Assembly (NCBI GenBank): GCA_900543305.1
Contig: UQQZ01000032.1
Location: 1 to 25,513 of the forward strand
Reading direction: 5' to 3'
DNA: 25,513 nucleotides
DNA from: an uncultured Oscillospiraceae bacterium
GTDB taxonomy: Bacteria; Bacillota; Clostridia; Oscillospirales; Acutalibacteraceae
Shown: positions 14,478 to 21,531 of the stretch, piece after piece
Layout of the letters: each line of letters begins with the position of its first letter
How positions within the stretch are numbered: the first letter of the stretch is position 1
The notes under the pieces: model-generated
What the model was told of the DNA's origin: nothing
The model's database searches: none
Seen by the model: only the letters and a program-made list of their open reading frames with translations
Position numbers and translations under genes: made by a program

Positions 14478-14765
14478 ATGACGATCAGACCACTTCTTGA
14501 CAGAGTCCTCATCAAAGCGGAAGAAGCAGAGGAAACCACGAAGAGCGGCATTGTGCTGGCGGCCAAGTCTCAGGAGAAGCCCCAGATTGCCCGTGTGGTG
14601 GCCGTTGGCCCCGGCGGTGAAGTGGACGGCAAGGAAGTGAAGATGTACCTGAAGGAAGGCGACCGGGTCATCTCCGCCAAGTACAGCGGCACGGAAGTGA
14701 AACTGGACGGGGAAGAGTACACCATCGTCCGTCAGTCCGATATCCTGGCCGTGGTGGAAGATTGA
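14478..14765 (+). CDS. groES: Co-chaperonin GroES (Hsp10)
   Basis: This 95-aa protein forms the seven-membered lid of the GroEL folding chamber. The N-terminus IRPLLDRVLIKAEEAEETTKSGI leads into the mobile loop, here ETTKSGIVL, which docks on GroEL. The core then follows with VVAVGPGGEVDGKEV and GDRVISAKYSGTEVKLDGEEYTIVRQSDILAVVE. The length is normal. The start ATG has AGGTG 7 nt upstream. It is the first gene of the groESL operon under CIRCE control. Confidence 0.97.
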   Translation: MTIRPLLDRVLIKAEEAEETTKSGIVLAAKSQEKPQIARVVAVGPGGEVDGKEVKMYLKEGDRVISAKYSGTEVKLDGEEYTIVRQSDILAVVED

Positions 14766-14832
14766 GTTTCACCTGATACGCTGGAAAGTTCCGGAATTTA
14801 CTTTACGAATAGAAGAAAGGATTTGACCAAAT

Positions 14833-16461
14833 ATGGCTAAGAAAATCATTTTTGGGGAAGACGCCCGCAAAGCTCTTCTGGGCGGCGTCAATCAGTTGGC
14901 GGATACCGTAAAAATTACCCTGGGGCCCAAGGGCCGCAATGTGGTGCTGGATAAGAAGTTCGGCGCTCCCTTGATCACCAACGACGGTGTGACCATTGCC
15001 AAGGAAGTGGAGTTGGATGATCCCTTTGAGAACATGGGTGCTCAGCTGGTGAAGGAAGTTGCCACCAAGACCAATGACATCGCTGGCGACGGTACCACCA
15101 CCGCTACTTTGCTGGCTCAGGCTTTGGTTCGGGAAGGCATGAAGAACGTGGCTGCCGGTGCCAATCCCATGATCCTGCGCAAGGGTGTGCAGGAAGCTAC
15201 CAAGGTGGCTGTGGAAGCCATTGAGAAGAACGCCCACAAAGTGGACGGCACCAAGGACATTGCCCGTGTGGCTGCTGTGTCCTCCGCCAGCGACGAGATC
15301 GGCCAGCTGATTGCCGACGCCATGGAGAAGGTTACTTCCGACGGCGTGATCACTGTGGAAGAGTCCAAGACCGCTGAGACTTACAGCGAAGTGGTGGAAG
15401 GCATGATGTTCGATCGTGGTTACATCACCCCCTATATGGCTACCGATACCGACAAGATGGTGGCCGAGCTGGATGATCCCTATATCCTGATTACCGATAA
15501 GAAGATTTCCAACATTCAGGAAATCCTGCCCTTGCTGGAGCAGATTGTCCAGTCCGGCAAGAAGCTGCTGATCATTGCTGAGGACGTGGAAGGCGAAGCC
15601 CTGACCACCCTGATCCTGAACCGTCTGCGTGGCACCTTCACCTGCGTGGCTGTCAAGGCTCCTGGCTTTGGCGATCGCCGCAAGGAGATGCTGGTTGATA
15701 TCGCTACTCTGACCGGTGGCCAGGTGATTTCCGAAGAGCTTGGTCTGGAGCTGAAGGATACCCAGCTCAGCCAGTTGGGCCATGCCCGTCAGGTCAAGGT
15801 AGACAAGGAAAACACCATCATCGTGGATGGCGCTGGCAACTCTGAGGAGATTAAGGCCCGTGTGAGCCAGATCCGCAACCAGATCGAGACCACTTCTTCC
15901 GAGTTTGACAAGGAGAAGCTCCAGGAGCGTCTGGCTAAGCTGGCCGGCGGTGTTGCTGTGATCAAGGTTGGCGCTGCCACTGAGATTGAGATGAAGGAAA
16001 AGAAACTGCGGATTGAAGATGCTTTGGCTGCCACTAAGGCTGCTGTGGAAGAGGGCATCGTGGCCGGCGGCGGCACCGCTTTGATCGATGCTATCCCCGC
16101 TGTGAAGGCTTATGTGGATTCCGCTGAGGGCGACGAGAAGACCGGCGCTGCCATCGTTCTGAAGGCCCTGGAAGAGCCCGTCCGTCAGATCGCCATCAAC
16201 GCTGGCATTGAGGGTTCCGTGATCGTAGAGGCCCTGAAGAAGGAGAATAAGGTGGGCTATGGCTACAATGCCCTGACCGGCGAGTTCCAGGATATGATCC
16301 AGGCCGGTATTGTGGATCCTACCAAGGTGACTCGTTCCGCTCTGCAGAACGCTTCCTCTGTGGCTTCCACCATTCTGACCACCGAGTCTCTGGTGGCCGA
16401 TATCAAGGAGCCCGCTCCCGCAGCTGCTCCTGCATCCCCCGACATGGGCGGCATGTACTAA
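14833..16461 (+). CDS. groEL: Chaperonin GroEL (Hsp60)
   Basis: This 542-aa chaperonin folds non-native proteins in an ATP-driven double ring capped by GroES. Nucleotide-binding motifs are seen at TLGPKGRNVVLD (29-40) and AGDGTTTATLLAQAL (84-98). The apical domain contains the DRGYITPYM and LLPLLEQIVQSGKKLLIIAEDVEGEAL stretches. The equatorial C-terminal half has VAGGGTALIDAIPAV and ends in the expected DMGGMY tail. It is intact and of standard length. It lies 67 nt after groES with an AAAGGA ribosome site. Codon use resembles the strongly biased nifJ gene, which fits abundant expression. Confidence 0.99.
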   Translation: MAKKIIFGEDARKALLGGVNQLADTVKITLGPKGRNVVLDKKFGAPLITNDGVTIAKEVELDDPFENMGAQLVKEVATKTNDIAGDGTTTATLLAQALVREGMKNVAAGANPMILRKGVQEATKVAVEAIEKNAHKVDGTKDIARVAAVSSASDEIGQLIADAMEKVTSDGVITVEESKTAETYSEVVEGMMFDRGYITPYMATDTDKMVAELDDPYILITDKKISNIQEILPLLEQIVQSGKKLLIIAEDVEGEALTTLILNRLRGTFTCVAVKAPGFGDRRKEMLVDIATLTGGQVISEELGLELKDTQLSQLGHARQVKVDKENTIIVDGAGNSEEIKARVSQIRNQIETTSSEFDKEKLQERLAKLAGGVAVIKVGAATEIEMKEKKLRIEDALAATKAAVEEGIVAGGGTALIDAIPAVKAYVDSAEGDEKTGAAIVLKALEEPVRQIAINAGIEGSVIVEALKKENKVGYGYNALTGEFQDMIQAGIVDPTKVTRSALQNASSVASTILTTESLVADIKEPAPAAAPASPDMGGMY

Positions 16462-16486
16462 TCCCGTAGAATTATAATGTTCTCAT

Positions 16487-16524
16487 AAAAAACGGTTGGC
16501 CGAGTAATCGGTCAACCGTTTTTT
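16487..16524 (+). terminator. Terminator after groEL
   Basis: AACGGTTGGCCGA (16491-16503) pairs with TCGGTCAACCGTT (16508-16520) through one G-T wobble, with a GTAA loop and a T6 run. The flanking A-run on the 5' side extends the stem. Confidence 0.92.
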
Positions 16525-16633
16525 CGTTTAAGCCAAAGGCGGACAAGGAAGGCCCTCAGGGGCAACGTGAAATATCTTTTCCAACAATTCCTCAAAAGTT
16601 TTGCCAAACCCTCTAGATTTTTCTATTTCATAC

Positions 16634-16642
16634 TGCTATAAT
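16634..16642 (+). promoter_or_regulatory. Extended -10 promoter of the Gfo/Idh/MocA gene
   Basis: TGCTATAAT (16634-16642) is a perfect extended -10; the -35 region is weak. The transcript leader contains a 6-bp hairpin GCGCTC/GAGCGC at 16653-16670, ahead of the AAAGGAGGAG ribosome site. Confidence 0.65.
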
Positions 16643-16716
16643 CGGTTTCGCAGCGCTCAAACAGGAGCGCGTGTGTAGGATGCCATATTGGATGGATCAA
16701 AGGAGGAGTAAGGATC

Positions 16717-17811
16717 ATGAAAAAACTTCGGATTGGCATTATCGGGACCGGTGGAATTTCCAATTCCCACGTCCGTGCCTACAAGCAGATGGAGGATGTG
16801 GAAATCGTGGCGGGAGCCGACATTGTTCCCGGAAAAGCCAGAGAAGCTCTGGACCGCTGGGAACTGCCGGAGGCAAAGGCCTTTGAGAACACCCAGGAAA
16901 TGCTGGATTCCGTAGAGTTGGACGCGGTGAGTGTATGCACCTACAATACAGCCCACGCGGAATGCGCCATCCAGGCGTTGCAGGCAGGCTGCCATGTGTT
17001 GCTGGAAAAGCCCATGACTGTCACCCTGGAGGATGCTCAGGAGCTGCGCCGGGTGGAAAAAGCCACCGGCAAGATCTTGACCATCGGCTTCCAGCCCCGA
17101 TATGACGGCCGGATGAAGAAAATCAAGGAAATTGTCCAGAGCGGCCAGCTGGGCAAAATCTATTACATTCAGACAGGCGGCGGCCGGCGCCGGGGAATTC
17201 CGGGCAGCACCTTTATCGAGAAGCGCTACGCAGGAGTGGGAGCACTGGCAGATATCGGCTGTTACTCTCTGGATATGGTGCTCAACGCCATTGGCTATCC
17301 CAAACCCCTGACGGTTTCCGCCGTCTCTTACGATTACTTCGGCAAGAATCCCAAGTATACCCCGCCGGAGGATGCAGCCCGTTTTTCCGTGGACGATTTC
17401 TGCGGCGCCTTTATCCGTCTGGAAGGGGGCATCACCCTGGACTTCCGCATGTCCTGGGCCATGCATATGGACACTACCGGCAGCACCATTTTCCTGGGCA
17501 CTGACGCCGGCTTGAAAGTGGAACCTGCCAATCCCGAGTCCCTTTGGGGAGGCGCCTGGGATGGCAGCTGCGGCAATGTGACCCTGTTCCACGATGCCTT
17601 TGGGGAACCCACCTGCACACCTGTTCCCCTGCACGATGCCAAGGAGGACCGTTTCTATCTCAAGTGCCGTTCCTTTGTGGACGCTGTGGAGCAGGGCTTG
17701 CCTGCGCCTATTCCCACCAGTCAGATCATCTACAATCAGGCCATTATCGATGGCATCATCCGTTCCTGCCAGTGTGGGCACGAAGTGGAGATCCAGGTGG
17801 AAGACATCTAA
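16717..17811 (+). CDS. Gfo/Idh/MocA-family NAD(P)-dependent oxidoreductase
   Basis: This 364-aa protein has the two-domain build of Gfo/Idh/MocA dehydrogenases. These oxidise or reduce sugars, inositols or related cyclic polyols. The N-terminal Rossmann fold shows IGIIGTGGIS (6-15) and the diagnostic EKPM (97-100). The C-terminal alpha/beta domain contains YAGVGALADIGCYSLDMVLNAIGYP, where the usual DxGxHxxD motif reads DIGCYSLD. The catalytic-type histidine is therefore a tyrosine, as in some subgroups such as glucose-fructose oxidoreductase-like enzymes. The start has a strong AAGGAGGAG site. It stands alone between terminators, with no sugar transporter or isomerase next to it, so the substrate cannot be named. 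Confidence 0.9.
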   Translation: MKKLRIGIIGTGGISNSHVRAYKQMEDVEIVAGADIVPGKAREALDRWELPEAKAFENTQEMLDSVELDAVSVCTYNTAHAECAIQALQAGCHVLLEKPMTVTLEDAQELRRVEKATGKILTIGFQPRYDGRMKKIKEIVQSGQLGKIYYIQTGGGRRRGIPGSTFIEKRYAGVGALADIGCYSLDMVLNAIGYPKPLTVSAVSYDYFGKNPKYTPPEDAARFSVDDFCGAFIRLEGGITLDFRMSWAMHMDTTGSTIFLGTDAGLKVEPANPESLWGGAWDGSCGNVTLFHDAFGEPTCTPVPLHDAKEDRFYLKCRSFVDAVEQGLPAPIPTSQIIYNQAIIDGIIRSCQCGHEVEIQVEDI

Positions 17812-17850
17812 ACAGGTAAAGACACATTCTTTTGGGGAGAATATCATAGA

Positions 17851-17883
17851 AATCCGGCAGGACAAGCTCCTGCCGGATTTTTT
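17851..17883 (+). terminator. Terminator after the Gfo/Idh/MocA gene
   Basis: AATCCGGCAGGA (17851-17862) and TCCTGCCGGATT (17868-17879) form a perfect 12-bp stem followed by a T-run. Confidence 0.93.
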
Positions 17884-17910
17884 GTAGGTATTTTCGGTTG
17901 GTTTTCTGGA

Positions 17911-18516
17911 TTACGATTCTATTTCCATGGTGGACATTTCCTCTTTGGTAAGTCCGTTTTTCTTGCCATAGTTTTCCCAGTAAGCGGTAGAGGCCTTCAA
18001 AAACATTCCTTTGGAAATGGGCATGGTGACCTTCCAGGAGCGATTGTTTTGTTTGACCATGGAGGCAACAAGCTTCTTCATTTTCCTGCGCACAAAGAAG
18101 CGGAAAGGGGTGGAGAGGATGGCCTCTCCGCTGCCAATTTCCAAAACAGAGCCAAAGGGAAGGCCGGTTTTCTTACAGTACAGCCTCATGATTTTCACAG
18201 CCACGTCGTTTTGTTCCGGCTCCAGAAATCCGCAGTTGATCAGGACGGAGACGACAGGCCGGTTCTGGGGCAAATTGTCTTCCAGGGTGTTCAAAAACCG
18301 GAGCAGCGTTACAGGAACTCCGTCCGCATAGAGGGGGAACACAAAGAGCACCTGGGAGCATTCTTCCAGTTTGTGACAGAGGTCCAGATGGTTGGAACGG
18401 GTGATATTGCAATACTCTGTTTCCAAGGGGCACAAGCTGGCAAAAATCTGAGCGTACTCCTTGGAGTTTGACCGGGGAGCCCGAGGACTTCCATTGAGGA
18501 TCAAGATTTTTTCCAC
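17911..18516 (-). CDS. Flavodoxin-fold NAD(P)H oxidoreductase-like protein, phosphate-loop type
   Basis: This 201-aa protein has the flavodoxin-like fold of NADPH-dependent FMN reductases. The N-terminus EKILILNGSPRAPRSNSKEYA holds the GSPR...S/N loop that grips the FMN phosphate. QVLFVFPLYADGVPVTLLRFLNTL is the second typical strand-loop. The cysteine motif common in this family is missing at the expected place (NHLDLCHKLEECSQ). The start is a GTG (18514-18516), 5 nt after GAGGTG, and it lies inside the 3' end of the upstream gene, overlapping by 16 nt. It is therefore coupled to a partner that has the cysteine motif but lacks the phosphate loop. The function is unknown beyond likely flavin redox chemistry. 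Confidence 0.8.
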   Translation of the reverse strand: MEKILILNGSPRAPRSNSKEYAQIFASLCPLETEYCNITRSNHLDLCHKLEECSQVLFVFPLYADGVPVTLLRFLNTLEDNLPQNRPVVSVLINCGFLEPEQNDVAVKIMRLYCKKTGLPFGSVLEIGSGEAILSTPFRFFVRRKMKKLVASMVKQNNRSWKVTMPISKGMFLKASTAYWENYGKKNGLTKEEMSTMEIES

Positions 18517-19016
18517 GCCAACACCTCGTTTCTGACCGTTTGTTCCAGGTCCTGTTCTGGCACAAAAACCACCCGGTAGCTTTCAAAATTCATATTTTTA
18601 GCGTTCCGCTGAATCAGCTGCCGAAATACATCCTGTTCCTCCGGGGAAGAGTCCCCATAGGCGATAATGAGCGCTTGTTTGGGGGCCACGTTTCGTTGAA
18701 CATGGTGGGTCTCCCCTTGCAGAAGACGGATGAAGGCCTGTTGGATGGGAATGGCCCGTTCCAGCAGAGTTTTCATGGGGACATCGTAACAGCCGTACTT
18801 GATTTTGCTCACATACATCAGGTGGTCGCTTTCGGCAATGCGGGGGTAAATGCGCACTGCATCATCCCGGATTACGCACTTGCCGGGAGTTTTGGTCCAA
18901 CAACCGTAACAACCTACGCAATTTGTGATTTTCGTATGGGACAGATCCACCCACTGGATCGAGGAACCCTCCAGTTCCGGGATCTCCAAATGCCTGTCGG
19001 ATACAATCAGTTTCAT
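18501..19016 (-). CDS. Flavodoxin-fold protein with CxGCxxC motif, lacking the FMN phosphate loop
   Basis: This 171-aa protein resembles iron-sulfur flavoprotein or FMN-reductase homologues. It carries NCVGCYGCWTKTPGKCVIRDD (about 32-52), the cysteine-rich segment typical of that group, and then DHLMYVSKIKYGCYDVPMKTLLERAIP, the flavin-side loop. What is absent is the N-terminal GSPR-type loop: the chain begins KLIVSDRHLEIPELEGSS instead. The start has AGGAGG close upstream. It is the first gene of a two-gene operon; the second gene overlaps it by 16 nt and has exactly the missing loop. The pair might form a heterodimer, which is inference. Confidence 0.8.
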   Translation of the reverse strand: MKLIVSDRHLEIPELEGSSIQWVDLSHTKITNCVGCYGCWTKTPGKCVIRDDAVRIYPRIAESDHLMYVSKIKYGCYDVPMKTLLERAIPIQQAFIRLLQGETHHVQRNVAPKQALIIAYGDSSPEEQDVFRQLIQRNAKNMNFESYRVVFVPEQDLEQTVRNEVLAWKKS

Positions 19017-19052
19017 GGTTTCCTCCTAGTTTTAGGATGTTCGCCGTCCTTT

Positions 19053-19061
19053 ATTATACCA
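19053..19061 (-). promoter_or_regulatory. Extended -10 promoter of the flavodoxin pair
   Basis: On the minus strand TGGTATAAT is an extended -10 with a perfect hexamer, 36 bp upstream of the start codon. The -35 is not clear. Confidence 0.6.
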
Positions 19062-19126
19062 TAGGATGGGTCTTGTTTGCAGAGAAACCTCCCAGGCCTG
19101 GTAGAGAAAAAAACGGCTGGCCCTTG

Positions 19127-19155
19127 AAAAAACTTGTCAGTCTCGTGAGAACAAG
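19127..19155 (-). terminator. Candidate terminator after the DUF421 gene
   Basis: On the minus strand CTTGT...TCTC-AC-GAGA...ACAAG forms an interrupted hairpin followed by TTTTTT. It lies between the DUF421 stop and the promoter of the flavodoxin pair, where a terminator is expected. The stem is imperfect. Confidence 0.45.
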
Positions 19156-19214
19156 GGAACCTCCAACGTTTGGCTCAGTTTTTCCTGCCTTTCTGGAAAC
19201 GGGAGAGAGGAAAA

Positions 19215-19886
19215 TCAGATTTCAAATACAGTAAAGGTCAGATTCCGATCGCAGACCGCCAGAAAAACGTCCTTGGGAGAGTGGATATGGCGCTCTTTCA
19301 GCTGTTTGTCCAGCCAGGTCAGATCAAGTCCCATACGTTTAAGATTGCCCTCCAGGATTCTTCCATCCATTATCAGTTCCGTGAATAGAAGTTCCTGTTG
19401 GGGGGACAAGGCCAGATCTTTGGGGGTTGCGGGACGTTGGTCGCTTACGGGAAGAATGGTCAGCTTCCCGTTGTACTCGAAAATGGCCGTTTCGATGGTG
19501 GTCAGATCGAAATACCCCTGCTGTCTGCACATGACCGGAAATTCGCTCAAATCCAGTTTGGCCTTTTTAAGATTTTCGCGATATAGTTTTCCGTGGTCCA
19601 GCAGGATGGTGGGGGTTCCGTTAAGGTACTTTCGGGATCTGGGGAATCTGCTGGAAATAAAGCTCAGAAGCACGGTAATGCCTCCGTAAATCACCATGGC
19701 GGTAAGGGGCTTCCAGGGTTTTTCCAGTTCCGTGGCCATTTCTGCTGCAATGGAACCGATGGTGATTCCGTTGATATAGTCAAAAAAATCCAGTTGGGCA
19801 ATCTGCTTGTGGCCGATCCACTTGGCCACAAGAAAGAGTGACACAAATGAGCCCAATGCGGTGAGGCAAAGAGTCAAAAAATTCAT
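19215..19886 (-). CDS. DUF421 (YetF-like) membrane protein
   Basis: This 223-aa protein matches the DUF421/YetF family, whose role is not well established; some members are linked to spore germination or membrane stress in Bacillus. Three hydrophobic spans fill the first third (about 3-20 LTLCLTALGSFVSLFLVA, 32-50, and 58-77 with AMVIYGGITVLLSF). They are followed by a cytoplasmic or external domain with SRKYLNGTPTILLDHGKLY and the family's DLTTIETAIFEYNGKLTILP. I start at the ATG of MNFLTLCL (19884-19886), which has AAGGAGGG upstream; the extra 36 codons of the open frame have no such site. It diverges from the cupin gene. Confidence 0.85.
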   Translation of the reverse strand: MNFLTLCLTALGSFVSLFLVAKWIGHKQIAQLDFFDYINGITIGSIAAEMATELEKPWKPLTAMVIYGGITVLLSFISSRFPRSRKYLNGTPTILLDHGKLYRENLKKAKLDLSEFPVMCRQQGYFDLTTIETAIFEYNGKLTILPVSDQRPATPKDLALSPQQELLFTELIMDGRILEGNLKRMGLDLTWLDKQLKERHIHSPKDVFLAVCDRNLTFTVFEI

Positions 19887-20013
19887 ACCGGTATCCCTCC
19901 TTCTTCCTATTTTGACCAAACCTGGTGCATCCATACCTGGAAACTGCCCCATGTGCACTGGGAGAAAAGAAACGGCATAAGATAGAGCAATCACTGTGAA
20001 AGGAAGTGTTGAG

Positions 20014-20448
20014 ATGGATCGAAATCATGCAGGGGCACGGCCTTGGAAACCGATGGAGTTGGATCATGGGCCCGAGCCTTTTGTAGCAAATATTCCGGCA
20101 TCTGCCCGGCAAAATCAAAATTTCCGTACGGCTTTTTGGACGGGATCTCATCTGCAAATGACTTTGATGTGTATTCCCGCCCATGGGGACATTGGAGTAG
20201 AAATGCACCCCAATACAGATCAGATGATTCGTGTGGAATCTGGGACGGGGATGTTTCATTGGGGGACGTGTAAGGAAAAGCTAAAAGAACAGCGGACACT
20301 GGGGGCGGGAGATGTGGCCTTCATTCCCTGTGGCACCTGGCATAACATTGTAAACCACGGAAATTGTCCGCTCAAACTCTCCTCTATCTATGGTCCTCCC
20401 CAACATCCCAGAGGAACGGTCCATGCCACAAAAATGGATGGGGAGTAA
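20014..20448 (+). CDS. Cupin-domain protein
   Basis: This 144-aa protein is a single-domain cupin, a small beta barrel that usually binds a divalent metal. The two cupin motifs are visible as AHGDIGVEMHPNTDQMIRVESGTG (about 56-79), with histidine, aspartate and glutamate in ligand positions, and GDVAFIPCGTWHNIVNHG (about 98-115), with the second-motif histidine. The start at 20014 has AAGGAAG 7 nt upstream. Enzymatic activity cannot be told from sequence: relatives include sugar isomerases, dioxygenases and unassigned stress proteins. The 177 bp after it (20449-20625) hold no recognisable gene, only a short GTTCCGGAAC palindrome. Confidence 0.85.
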   Translation: MDRNHAGARPWKPMELDHGPEPFVANIPASARQNQNFRTAFWTGSHLQMTLMCIPAHGDIGVEMHPNTDQMIRVESGTGMFHWGTCKEKLKEQRTLGAGDVAFIPCGTWHNIVNHGNCPLKLSSIYGPPQHPRGTVHATKMDGE

Positions 20449-20625
20449 GAACGGTAGAGGGCTGCCAAGAATCGTCCTACTTTCCTTTTGCCTTTCGTGG
20501 GAACCCGGTTCCGGAACAACGGAATTCCCTTCACAATTTCTGCCCCTTCCGATGTATGATTTATGGCTAGGGCAGAACTCGCTGGTGGCGTAAAGCTATA
20601 GGAGCGGGGACCCATAGGAAATCAG

Positions 20626-20667
20626 AAAAAGCCGCGAACCTCACAAAAGTGAAGTTCGCGGCTTTTT
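20626..20667. terminator. Bidirectional terminator between cupin gene and tRNA-Leu
   Basis: AAAAAGCCGCGAAC and GTTCGCGGCTTTTT pair over 14 bp, with an inner CAC/GTG extension and an AAAA loop. Runs of five A and five T flank it, so it can end both the cupin transcript and the minus-strand tRNA. Confidence 0.92.
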
Positions 20668-20683
20668 ACTGGGGCATACATGC

Positions 20684-20766
20684 TGGTGCGGGTAGTGGGG
20701 GTCGAACCCACACGGTTGCCCACAGGAACCTAAATCCTGCGCGTCTGCCAATTCCGCCATACCCGC
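20684..20766 (-). tRNA. tRNA-Leu, anticodon UAG
   Basis: An 83-nt class II tRNA is seen on the minus strand. The acceptor stem is GCGGGTA with TACCCGC, the anticodon arm is CAGGA-TTTAGGT-TCCTG with anticodon TAG (20730-20732), and it has a long leucine-type variable arm and a T arm GTGGG-TTCGACC-CCCAC. The 3' CCA is encoded. It reads CUA and probably other CUN leucine codons; it is not an amber suppressor. Confidence 0.97.
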
Positions 20767-20792
20767 TCAATCAAATATAGAAGAATATTTCT

Positions 20793-20821
20793 ATTATAAT
20801 CCACCAAAGAGAAAACTGCAA
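20793..20821 (-). promoter_or_regulatory. tRNA-Leu promoter
   Basis: On the minus strand TTGCAG (20816-20821) and TATAAT (20793-20798) are 17 bp apart, 27 bp upstream of the mature tRNA 5' end. Confidence 0.75.
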
Positions 20822-20843
20822 GAAGAAATGACAGAACTTTTAC

Positions 20844-20872
20844 TTGCTTTTTGTTTCAAAAGAGAGTATCCT
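20844..20872 (+). promoter_or_regulatory. Candidate promoter of queT
   Basis: TTGCTT (20844-20849) and TATCCT (20867-20872) are spaced by 17 bp. The start of transcription would fall near 20879, just where the riboswitch hairpins begin. Confidence 0.6.
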
Positions 20873-20879
20873 ATCTCAT

Positions 20880-20934
20880 GCAGGTGATCCCTGCGGTCAG
20901 TCGCGACATCCTGACCTTAAAAAATACTAGGAGG
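20880..20934 (+). promoter_or_regulatory. preQ1-I riboswitch controlling queT translation
   Basis: The aptamer is seen as a stem GGTCAG (20895-20900) with CTGACC (20911-20916), a loop TCGCGACATC, and an A-rich tail TTAAAAAATACTAGG. The ribosome site AGGAGG (20929-20934) is its 3' end. The loop start UCGC and the A-rich tail resemble the Thermoanaerobacter preQ1-I aptamer. The loop-end UCC can pair with GGA of the ribosome site to form the H-type pseudoknot, hiding it when preQ1 binds. An extra 5-bp hairpin (GCAGG/CCTGC, 20880-20894) is directly stacked upstream. The gene controlled imports the queuosine precursor, the textbook target. Confidence 0.82.
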
Positions 20935-20943
20935 CAATTGAAT

Positions 20944-21480
20944 ATGAGTACTTCCAAAAAGGTCCGCTTTCTGGCGCTGAGCGCTGTGATAGCGGCGCTT
21001 TACGCTGTCCTGACCTATGTGGCGGCAGCCCTGAACCTGGCCTATGGTGCGGTGCAGTTTCGGTTTTCCGAAGCGCTTACCGTGTTGCCGGTGTTCACCC
21101 CGGCTGCCATCCCCGGCCTGACCGTTGGCTGTTTGATCGCCAATCTGGGCAGCCCCTTGGGGATTGTGGACTGGATCTGTGGCCCTCTTGCCACGCTGTT
21201 GGCAGCCCTTTGCACCTATTTGGTGAAGGACGTGACCATCAAAGGCGTGCCTGTGCTGGCACCTCTGCCCCCGGTGATCACCAATGTGGTGATTGTAGGG
21301 TACGAGCTTGCTTGTCTTTCTGAAGCGGGCGCCTTTGGGTTTGGCAATTTCACTTGGGCAGCGTTTGGTGCTTCCGCCCTTTCTGTGGGCATCGGGGAAC
21401 TTGTGGTCTGCTATGTGCTGGGCATTCCGTTGATCCTGGCCTTGCGGCGGACAAAGGCAATGGACCGGTTGACTGCCTAA
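20944..21480 (+). CDS. queT: QueT-family queuosine-precursor transporter
   Basis: This 178-aa membrane protein belongs to the QueT family, the substrate-binding S-component of an energy-coupling-factor (ECF) transporter thought to import queuosine precursors such as preQ1. It has about five or six spans. Family marks are VRFLALSAVIAALYAVLTYVAA near the start, the conserved YGAVQFRFSEALTVLPVFTP (about 32-51), and GCLIANLGSPLGIVDWICGP. I start at MSTSKKVRF (20944), 9 nt after AGGAGG; the open frame upstream runs through the riboswitch. The shared ECF module (A, A' and T subunits) is elsewhere. The preQ1 riboswitch directly upstream strongly supports the assignment. Confidence 0.93.
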   Translation: MSTSKKVRFLALSAVIAALYAVLTYVAAALNLAYGAVQFRFSEALTVLPVFTPAAIPGLTVGCLIANLGSPLGIVDWICGPLATLLAALCTYLVKDVTIKGVPVLAPLPPVITNVVIVGYELACLSEAGAFGFGNFTWAAFGASALSVGIGELVVCYVLGIPLILALRRTKAMDRLTA

Positions 21481-21531
21481 AATCCTTTTAAGCAAGAGAT
21501 AGAAAAGAGTACGATGCAAGGATGGTCGATT

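Noticed and set aside
14803..15783. 326-codon minus-strand open frame opposite groEL
   Set aside because: Codon-bias shadow of groEL with no independent support.
20449..20625. Short reading frames and a GTTCCGGAAC palindrome after the cupin gene
   Set aside because: No ribosome site, no family likeness, and one short palindrome is within chance expectation.
20684..20766. tRNA with anticodon UAG as a suppressor of the MATE amber codon
   Set aside because: Anticodon UAG pairs with CUA (leucine), not with UAG stop codons, which need CUA as anticodon.
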